From: Chrysophaeum taylorii
Lineage: Eukaryota; Sar; Pelagophyceae; Pelagomonadales; Pelagomonadaceae
Length of the DNA stretch: 64,000 nucleotides
Direction of reading: 5' to 3'
NCBI GenBank assembly: GCA_029834535.1
Contig: JAQMWT010000139.1
Location: forward strand, 62,001-126,000
Position numbers and translations under genes: made by a program
In this document: piece by piece, positions 56,975-64,000 of the stretch
How positions within the stretch are numbered: the first letter of the stretch is position 1
How the letters are laid out: each line of letters begins with the position of its first letter
The notes under the pieces: model-generated
Seen by the model: only the letters and a program-made list of their open reading frames with translations
Databases searched by the model: none
What the model was told of the DNA's origin: nothing

Positions 56975-58060
56975 GTAATTGTCGTCCAAGAGGACTCGAG
57001 TGAGGCGTGGTGTGGTACCAGTAACACCGAGAACCTCCCTGTGGAAACTGCGGACCAAAACACGGACGACAGCCGCCGGTTCGCTATGGATCCGCAGTTC
57101 GTCGGGCTCACGGGTGGCGATCGAAGCATACTTTTCCCCTTTCGTCCTCGTGCCGAGGCGGTATGCACGAATTACGAACGCGAACGCAGCCGGCATCATC
57201 GCGCGTTTCGGCGCGCTCAATTAAAAAAAGCTCCCGTTCCGCTGCGTGTAGCCGTGAGCGGTACTCGGAGTCCACTAATTGAGCTGCAGCTGCCAACGTG
57301 TGCGGTGCTGATCAAGCCGAGCACGAGCGTCCGCGCGGAGCTGACGGGCAACGGTATTCCGCCTCGTGGAGAGCGACCGATGAGGCCTCGATGAGATCAC
57401 GCGCCTCCGAGAGGTCAACGCCCAGGAAGTGCAGCGTGAGGGAACCCTCGCGTGCGACCCGTGCAAACGCTCGAGCGCGGTGACCACGCCCCCTCTTATT
57501 ACCTGCCACGGTCAGCAGGGTACGTAGAGCACGTCGATGAGGATATAGCGCAATTGTAGTCTCCTCGGCTCGAATTCTTACATTGGACGCAAATCACCAG
57601 CAATTTTAGCCAGGAACACCAGCAGCAGGCCAGTCATGCATTCCATAATATATATGAGTACAAGGCATCGAGAACGGCAGTGTCGTCGGAACCGATGAGA
57701 AAGCGCGGGCGCGCTGTTAGGCTCGCTGCTAGCCAGCGCTGAGATACATAATCCAGGTAGATCTCCATAGCAAAATCGTCGCTGAGCCGGACGACGAAGG
57801 CGCTGGGATTGACGGCCGTGGTTCGGGTTCGATCTCGCAGCTTCGTCGAGCTTCGCCGACTCCAAAGACACTATCCAGATTGAGCTCCGTGACTATGGGA
57901 CAGTGTTCAGAGTCGGACGGCGGCCGGTCTTCAACGGAGTGTGGCCGGTAAGAACACTCGCGCGAACAAGAGTGAGCGCAATAATTCTGCCACAGAGCCA
58001 CAAAGTCGATATTTTTGGAAGTGCTGCGGCGGCGGAAGGTAGGAGTCGGCTAATGACTGG
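56975..58060 (+). repeat. Low-copy diverged repeat, copy 2 (partner at 6860-7740)
   Basis: Aligns block by block with the region at 6860-7740. This copy has longer open stretches on the plus strand (ending at 57392, and about 57835-58180 with TIQIELRDYGTVFRVGRRPV), where copy 1 has stops, so it may retain part of a real gene. The family is not recognised; an opposite-strand reading (LVDSEYRSRLHAAERELFLI) is also plausible. Confidence 0.5.
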
Positions 58061-58473
58061 GGGTAAAATGAAAATGGGCTCACGGGTAAGCAACAGTACT
58101 CGCATCGAACCAGCGAAAATCCACTCAAGCAGGTGTCGCTTGCCGCGAGCTCGGAAACATATGTCCGAGTGGCCCAGGTGACGCCCCTCTCGCCCGCCCG
58201 CATTCGGAGCACGCGTACCTAGAATTTCGAAGTTCACAGTCGTCTTTTCGAGGTCGGTACGGCGGATATCGTACACCGTCCAAGCACGAAGCTCGAGCTC
58301 AAGGCGTGGAATTTTTTTGTGTCTCCTGCCACTAGCATTTGGCGATATTTCCCAACTGCGGAATTGCACTTAAGCGAGTCTTAATACGTCGACTGTTCTT
58401 GCTAGTAAGAACGGCGACAAACGCGGGAAAAGATGCTGGTCAGAATGGTTTGCCCGGGGGTTCTGTGAGAGCC

Positions 58474-58990
58474 TTAAGGGCTCGGGGCCACGTTGACGAA
58501 GATGCGCTGCCATTGTTTCTCGCGGTGAGCGGACATCTCGAGGCGAGCAAGAGCCGCTCGGAGCTGCCGCGCGAGATCGTCGTATTCCTTGCGATGTCTC
58601 GCATCCGCGTCATCTTCCCGGCGAAGCTCCCCACCCGCGGTCGATCCCATCATCTCGGCGAACTCGTGCCCTTCGACAGCTTCAAGCCTTCGACGGAGGC
58701 TGGCATTCTCCCCCTACATAATAAGAACTACAACGAGTAAGGCCAACACAATCTCGCACCTTGAGCGCCGCAAGTTGGTCGTACTCGTCGCTTCCCGCGT
58801 GCGCAACACGTACGTGGGGAGGCTCGGTCTCCCCTCGGCTCCCTCGCTCAGAGCGCGGGGGATTCAAGAGCCCGTCAATCTGACGCTCACGATCGGCCAG
58901 ACATTTGCGCGCATCCTCAATCCGTGACCATCGTCGGGCGTGAGCTTCATCCTCGCAGGTTAATTGCTTCATTCCAGTTTCGTCTGGCAT
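58474..58990 (-). CDS. Small coiled-coil protein (two exons)
   Basis: Complement of join(58474..58713, 58760..58990), 156 residues. A 46-bp intron (GTGCGAG..TATGTAG) joins YDQLAALK to GENASLRRRLEAVEGHEF in frame. Exon 2 is rich in heptad-spaced Leu and charged residues (EYDDLARQLRAALARLEM), predicting a coiled coil; exon 1 is acidic and charged with an Arg/Gly/Pro linker. The intron length matches the other genes of the window, which supports reality. No family is recognised. It may be the C-terminal end of a longer gene with exons beyond 58990. Confidence 0.55.
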
Positions 58991-59829
58991 CGTTAGCCAA
59001 CGTGCAGTAGGTTAAGGATTCGAGGTACTTCGTGTTGGGGAGGGCGCAGAAGAAGAACAAGAAAAAGCCGGGTCCACGAACGAAGTGAAAAAAATAATAT
59101 CTTCATTGCGAACTAAGAGAGCCAAACTTATTTTCGTCCTAGATAGATAGTTCAGCGTTTTGACATCGACAACGCAGGGACTCACAGCGTCACAGCTACT
59201 GTGTCTTTGGATCTTACAGTTATTTTTATTGTGGTTAGCAACACCCGGGCTCAGAGAGCCAGAAAGGATGATCGCTCAAAGGAAGGGGAACACAAAAGGA
59301 GAGAAGAAAGAAAACGACCGCAGAGGAAGGCGAGTGAGAAAATAAAGAGGGGAGTGGCAAAGCAGACGAGAGAGGGCAGGAAAAGGCGGTAACGCGGTGA
59401 GAAGCATGGTGAGAGAAACAAAAAAAAGAACGCATGGTGGGATAGTTTATCATAAAGCGAAGCCATGATGTGTTGACTATCTACCTTTCCCCAAACACAA
59501 CAACAACAACAACAACAACAACAAACCCACAGTTAGCTAGTTGGCCGTAAGTTGGGTAGGGAAGTAGGTGTCTTGTTGTCGACTCGGCGCAAGGCAACGC
59601 TACGATTCGCGAGTTCGAAACTCCCCTTCATAGCAGTCGACCTTCAAAACCTTACAATTCGGCGACTAGCTTATTTCTGAGATTCAAAAACCCAGAATGG
59701 AGAATCGCACTAGCATCATAAAAAGTTACTCCCACGCTCAGGCTTTCGGCCGGAACGTGGAACTTCCGACGCAACCTTTAGTTTCAAGTTAGCACTGAAG
59801 GGACGCTTCGAGCACGTCCGGGGGGCATG
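58991..59829. repeat. Purine-rich intergenic DNA with (ACA)n and a LINE terminal motif
   Basis: AG-rich on the plus strand from 59265 to 59430. An (ACA)n run is at 59497-59523, and TAGCAGTCGACCTTCAAAAC, a LINE 3'-terminal motif, at 59631-59650. No gene. Confidence 0.5.
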
Positions 59830-60890
59830 GGTCTTTTTTTTTGCCAAGGGCTAAGGCTTTCGACGGTGTCCCGCGCGGGATGTACTTTGGTAAGTAGTGT
59901 TATCGGAAGTTCGGTGTTCCACGGAAAGTCGTGCGCCTCGCCCAAGCCCCCCGCCGTATACAGGTGCGGTTCTCAGTACCAGGCGCTATCGCTTCGATCG
60001 ACTCTATCATCGACGTTAAACAGGTGGGTGTCCTCGTTCTTTTCGTTTTGTACGTTTATTAGAATATTCACTACACACGGCGGCTTTGAATTTATCGTGG
60101 CGATAACGAGAAGGTCGGAAGCCGCCGTGCGTTTTTAGACGATGCAGATTGATGTACCCATTGGACGTCGTTGGAATATAAACGAGGCGCTGAGGATGTT
60201 GCGCTCGAAGAAACAGCGTATGCGGGGGGAGAAACAGCGTATGCGGGGAAAGTGGCGCTCCCGTTCCCAGACCGTCGCACTGCGGGTGAGGAGACGCCTC
60301 GTCTCATCAAGCATTTTGCCAGATGAGGCATGGAAGTCCACACGGGTGACCGACAAGCCGGGAAAGAGAGCCAGTCCTTCGCTACAACGACCCGTCAACC
60401 TACGATGGTGCCGACCTTTCCGACATCGACGTTAGCGACGGCCGTTATATTCCGGTTGTGGCGACGTTCAAATATCTGGGTTCGATGCTTCCTCGCAACT
60501 GTGGTGACGCTGCAGACGTCGACTCTTGTCTGATGAAGTTGGCACCGGCTTTCGGTGCGCTTCGTCATCACGTTCTCGCTTCGAGATACGTCTCTGCTTG
60601 AGCCAAACGAGCTGGTTACGTCGGTCTCATCCTCGCCATTCTCCTACACGCTGCGGAATCATTGTACCTCAAGCAGGTCATATTCAATTGTCGACGATAC
60701 TTTCATGCTCAATACGCACGCGCGATGTGCCGCATCACACGACACCAGACCTGGATACACCGTGTCGAAATCATCAACGCTCCTCGAGCGCCTTAGTCTT
60801 GAAACTAACGATACCCACAACTCTCGCCGCCACCTTCGCTGGGCACTTGTGCACCACGTCGGCACGTTTATCAGCATTTACTAAAAAATG
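59830..60890 (+). pseudogene. LINE reverse transcriptase, decayed
   Basis: Non-LTR reverse-transcriptase landmarks in three frames. AFDGVPRGMYFGK, then YRKFGVPRKVVRLAQAPRRI and VRFSVPGAIASIDSI match the fingers/palm region (AFD..., FG.P..). FLDDADWMY near 60136 corresponds to the F/Y-x-DD active site with Ala replaced. After about 300 bp, VATFKYLGSMLPRN, DVDSCLMKLAPAFGALRHHV, YVGLILAILLYAAESLYLKQ and FHAQYARAMCRI match the thumb and C-terminal region of RTE/Jockey-type LINEs (FKYLGS, LLYG-E-W). Multiple stops and frameshifts; a 23-bp-scale duplication lies at 60213-60250. It is unrelated in sequence to the PD-(D/E)XK family, whose RT is not present in the window. Confidence 0.75.
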
Positions 60891-61086
60891 GGCGATTTAA
60901 GGAGTCGCACCGCACATCTGAGCAAACACGCTTCTCGATCTTGTGAAAACCATGACACTCAACTGTCATTACTCATGTGGCGTGATGGTAATGTTCGCGC
61001 GACTCCCTGGCAGAGCGCAGTGGCAAGGCTCTTGAAGCAGCCAAAACAATAAAACGCAATGGCAAGGCTCTTAAAGCAGCCAAAAC

Positions 61087-62640
61087 ATGCTGGCGCTTAC
61101 CACGACATTGCATCACGACCTTGCGTTTATCGAAGGCCGATCTCTGCGAAATTCGTACGGGCCGCTGATGGAACTGGCCCATTATGTCAACCACGTTGTT
61201 CCTACTGAACCACACCTGGACCTCACTCAGCTCACCATAGCCGAGTACTCGGACCGTACAGAAAACTTGGGACACAATGCCTTTCTTAAAGGCTACGTCC
61301 CAGAGGTTTCGCTCGACTCAGAGGGCGCTTACAACGCAGAGCCTGAAACCGAGCTCCACGCTTATGATGCTAAGCTCGAAGCCGAGCTTGACGCTTATAA
61401 TGCTAAGCTCGAAGCCGAGCATGACGCAAAAATGCTGAGCGCGCCCCTTTGTCAGACCAAGAGCCAACAGGGAATGATGATCACATGCTGCATATCATGA
61501 CTGACACTTTCAATCAGCTGATTCAGCCTAAGCAGCCGACCTCATTGGCTCAACAGATTTTTTTATCATCATGCAAGCCACTATAGCAATTCGCAACGCC
61601 AGAAGTACAATGGTTGCTGAATGAAAGTCAAGCCACGTTCGTCCAGAAGTGCAATGGTCGCCGCCTCAAAGACAAATCACATTCCTCATCTACGTTTGAC
61701 GATAGGATTGTGCCAGGGCTGACTCCCAAGCCGCTGGCTTCCGAACGGCCGGATGCTTATTGTCGAGCTGCTCTGCGTTTTCAGAACCCGAAAGTTCATG
61801 CACCCGCACAAGTGCACTGGCGAGGATCCCCGTCATCGCCGTGATTTCCACGCCAATCGGAATTCACATCCAATCAAAATCCACGTGAATTTAATACCCA
61901 CGGTCATCGATCCTCCCCACGTAAGCTGCGCAAGGTCCGTGAAGCCGACGATGGCTCGGACCCGCAAGAACAATAAAATTCTATTCCCCCTGATTTTATT
62001 CGCACTATCGTTCACAAAGCTCGACTCATCAAAGAATTGTTACAGCAACCTCATGATGAAAAGCGTAATAAGTGACTGCGACCATCATGGGCCATCATGC
62101 AGAAAGTTCGAGAGTTGATTGGAGAAGACGAAGCTAAAGTCAAAACAGCGATGTCCTATCTCACCGAGTTTTCCAGAATGGCAGATTAGGAACTTGAAGA
62201 TGGCCAAGACGTCGCCGCAGTCGTTTCATCGCCGACGCGCCATACGAATCCGACGAAAAAATTCAGACGGCCCGTCGAAAAGCGGAGCACGGCATGGACG
62301 GCTCGTACGCACCGTGCGCTCATCTCACGAGCCCACACTCCCAAGATAAATCATAGCTCCTCGCAGACTCCTGGTACCTGAATCTAGTCTACAAACCCCT
62401 TCTTCCTGTAGCATTCTGTCTCTCGCTCTCTCGAAAATCATCAACCTTTAAATTGTCACTCGATCGGACTCCATCGCGTGTTTCAAGTCGATAACAAACT
62501 ACTCGTCGGATCTGCCAAGTCTTCATGAAAAAATTCAACCAAGGGCCTTGTCGCCTGGACAACTCCATGCCACAACCCCAATCGCTCGTTACTATCTCCA
62601 GTACCGGCGCCACCTTTAACTTATGTCACGTCACCTCTCC
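61087..62640 (+). pseudogene. Probable copia gag/protease debris
   Basis: A 137-codon frame (61087-61500) has internally repeated AYNAE/AYDAKLEAEL units and no recognised domain. Further on, a frame near 62585-62640 reads VTISSTGATFNLCHVTS, resembling the copia aspartic-protease motif D-(S/T)-G-A-x-x-x-x-C with the catalytic Asp replaced. Intervening frames are broken. The copia assignment rests mostly on this motif. Confidence 0.35.
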
Positions 62641-62704
62641 TCATCGAATGGACTGTGGTTGAAGTTCCCTCTATTCGGTACCGGGTACCTCTCAAAGATC
62701 TCAC

Positions 62705-62960
62705 AGGTCTTTAAGGTCGACTGCTGAGAGGGGGGATGTGCGAGCCGGGGCTTGTGGGTTTCGGTGGGTTGTGCGGAGACGTGAGGGATGTTGGAAGTGG
62801 GTATCCCGTTCTCACACGGTTTAAAGTCGATTGCTAAGAGGGGGGTCGAGCGTTGAGGAACTTTGGGTCTGTAAAGTCGAATGCCAAGAGGGGGGGGAGG
62901 GGGTTCAATTAAAGTCGACTGCTGATTTGAAAGTCGAATGCAAAAAGGGGAAGTGCGGTA
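62705..62960 (-). mobile_element. Cluster of LINE 3'-terminal motifs
   Basis: Five variants of TTTAAAGTCGACTGCTAAGA followed by a G-run occur within 250 bp (about 62709, 62820, 62872, 62912 and 62930). The first is followed by GTGAGGGATG, the LINE 3' UTR. The others are motif-only. No coding content. Confidence 0.55.
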
Positions 62961-63082
62961 GTGCACGCAAGTGGCTTGTTCGTAGTTTGGGAGGGGGTCT
63001 GGCGTCGGTAATGGCAGTAGCAGTACATTTCGCTCTGACACTCCTCGTTGTTGCGGACGCTTGCAGGCCACATACTTGACTC

Positions 63083-63989
63083 GTGTTCCTCGCTACAGTG
63101 TTTTTACTGGACGACTTTTGCGATTGCCTGCTCCTCTTGTCGTCTACTTCTGATCACGTGTTCAGTGTGCTGGTGTTTAATGCGCCACCGCAAAACGCTC
63201 CGTATGGTACCCATAGGACACCCGTGGTTGATGCTTTGCCTTTGGAAGATTATCGCCAGCTCGACAAGTCTGCAGCAGTCTTCACGCGCGACTTGCTCAA
63301 CAATGACCTCATGCAGTTGCCCTCGCGCCAATCGTCAGAGTTCAGCATCTCGAGGTCGCTGATCACCGACGACACGTTCTCTCTGTCTCGGGACCTCGCT
63401 CGCATCCTAGAGGTGGACTCCAATCTCCACGAACTTCTTATTTCGGATCTCCTGTCGTCTCTACTCACTGAGCTAGATGTGGCGGCAACTCCCGCCTCCT
63501 AAGGCTTACCCCTCTTCTAGTAGGGCCCTCCTTATCAGGGGCTCCCTACTCCGTTTTGATGATGTCAGTGTTCTCTATGACATCATCTTCCTTTTCCGTG
63601 ACATGCGTCACCCTGATTTCTGTTTTTCGATATATCCTTGATCATAAAGCAACAGTCGATCCTCAAGTTGTGAGGACCAGGCACGGAAGTTGTTTGTGGT
63701 CGTGTGGCGGGAGAACGGCCATCCTCGTCCAGTGACCCCACCAAGGGCACGGACGCGAGCGGCGAGCCAGGATTCGAAGGCACGCCAGGTAGCCCCTAAA
63801 AATTCTCCTTACGCCACACTAGACACCGAATTGCATGCATTGTACGATTCTCTGTATTCGAGGTCACCCGCCATCGGTGCGCCTCAACCCAAAACTCTCG
63901 CGCTCATCTGCACTGGTATCCCCATTGAAGCTTTCCCTCTGCAAGAACCCCACCTTCACCGCCAACTAGCGTGTGGTACTCGTATGTGA
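63083..63989 (+). pseudogene. Unknown ORF split by a solo LTR
   Basis: The frame is open from 63083 to the insertion point (63477) and again from the right-hand target duplication (63819) to a TGA at 63987-63989. With the LTR and one copy of the 5-bp duplication removed, the two parts are in the same phase (390 + 171 bp, 186 residues), so an intact frame existed before insertion. The left part is rich in Asp, Leu and Ser (LARILEVDSNLHELLISDLL); no domain is recognised. It may belong to another degraded retroelement or be a short host gene. Confidence 0.5.
63473..63823 (+). mobile_element. Solo gypsy LTR with 5-bp target site duplication
   Basis: 63478-63818 (341 bp) is nearly identical, in sense orientation, to the LTRs of the element at 31209-34084, from TGTGGCGGCAACTCCCGCC to CTTACGCCACA. 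CTAGA flanks both sides (63473-63477 and 63819-63823). No internal sequence remains, so it formed by LTR-LTR recombination after insertion. Confidence 0.92.
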
Positions 63990-64000
63990 GGAACAGCAGT

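Overview
The window is nuclear DNA from a eukaryote, most likely a unicellular alga or other protist. The evidence is GC-rich genes interrupted by very short GT-AG introns (about 40-115 bp, most 40-60), eukaryote-only proteins (Atg8, a CAP10/GT90 glycosyltransferase, a class 3 lipase on a polytopic membrane region, Sin3-type PAH domains) and a heavy load of eukaryotic transposable elements (hAT, Ty3/gypsy, Ty1/copia, Helitron-type helicase, two kinds of LINE). There are no bacterial operons, CRISPR arrays or tRNA/rRNA genes that I can see. I cannot name the species; the gene set would fit a stramenopile or haptophyte, but that is a guess.

Layout. 0-1.2 kb: satellite, a dead Helitron-type helicase fragment and a LINE 3' end. 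1.25-6.4 kb: a compact block of ordinary genes (gamma-glutamylcyclotransferase-like, ATG8, a short-chain dehydrogenase-like protein, a cysteine-rich membrane protein, a class I glutamine amidotransferase). 6.9-8.1 kb: repeats. 8.9-10.1 kb: GT90 glycosyltransferase with a hAT transposon (10.3-13.2 kb) inserted just upstream. 13.4-18.1 kb: an endonuclease/exonuclease/phosphatase-fold enzyme and a four-exon membrane-domain/lipase gene. 19-22 kb, 39.5-42.3 kb and 49.1-51.7 kb: three paralogues of a gene family I do not recognise, combining an N-terminal UBZ4-like zinc finger with a C-terminal Sin3-type PAH helix domain; a fourth, broken copy lies at 25 kb. From 24.6 kb to the end the DNA is otherwise mostly nested and decayed mobile elements: TTAG-tailed retroposons, two more helicase relics with 19-bp satellite, an internally deleted gypsy element with intact LTRs (31.2-34.1 kb), a wrecked copia element carrying a 900-bp inverted-repeat element (34.2-38.4 kb), a WD40 gene fragment beside satellite (45 kb), a helicase relic and LINE copies (45.7-47.8 kb), a second hAT copy in opposite orientation (52.6-55.5 kb), a small spliced coiled-coil gene (58.5-59 kb), a LINE reverse-transcriptase relic (59.8-60.9 kb), copia gag/protease debris (61-62.6 kb) and a solo gypsy LTR that splits an open frame (63.1-64 kb).

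The genes at 1.25-18.1 kb look like independent housekeeping or membrane-trafficking genes, not a pathway. The most novel item is the UBZ4-PAH family: domain order, at least two intron positions and several private sequence blocks are conserved between diverged paralogues, so the copies arose by DNA-level duplication and at least two look functional. Gene structures were inferred by eye from splice signals and reading-frame continuity and have not been tested against transcripts.
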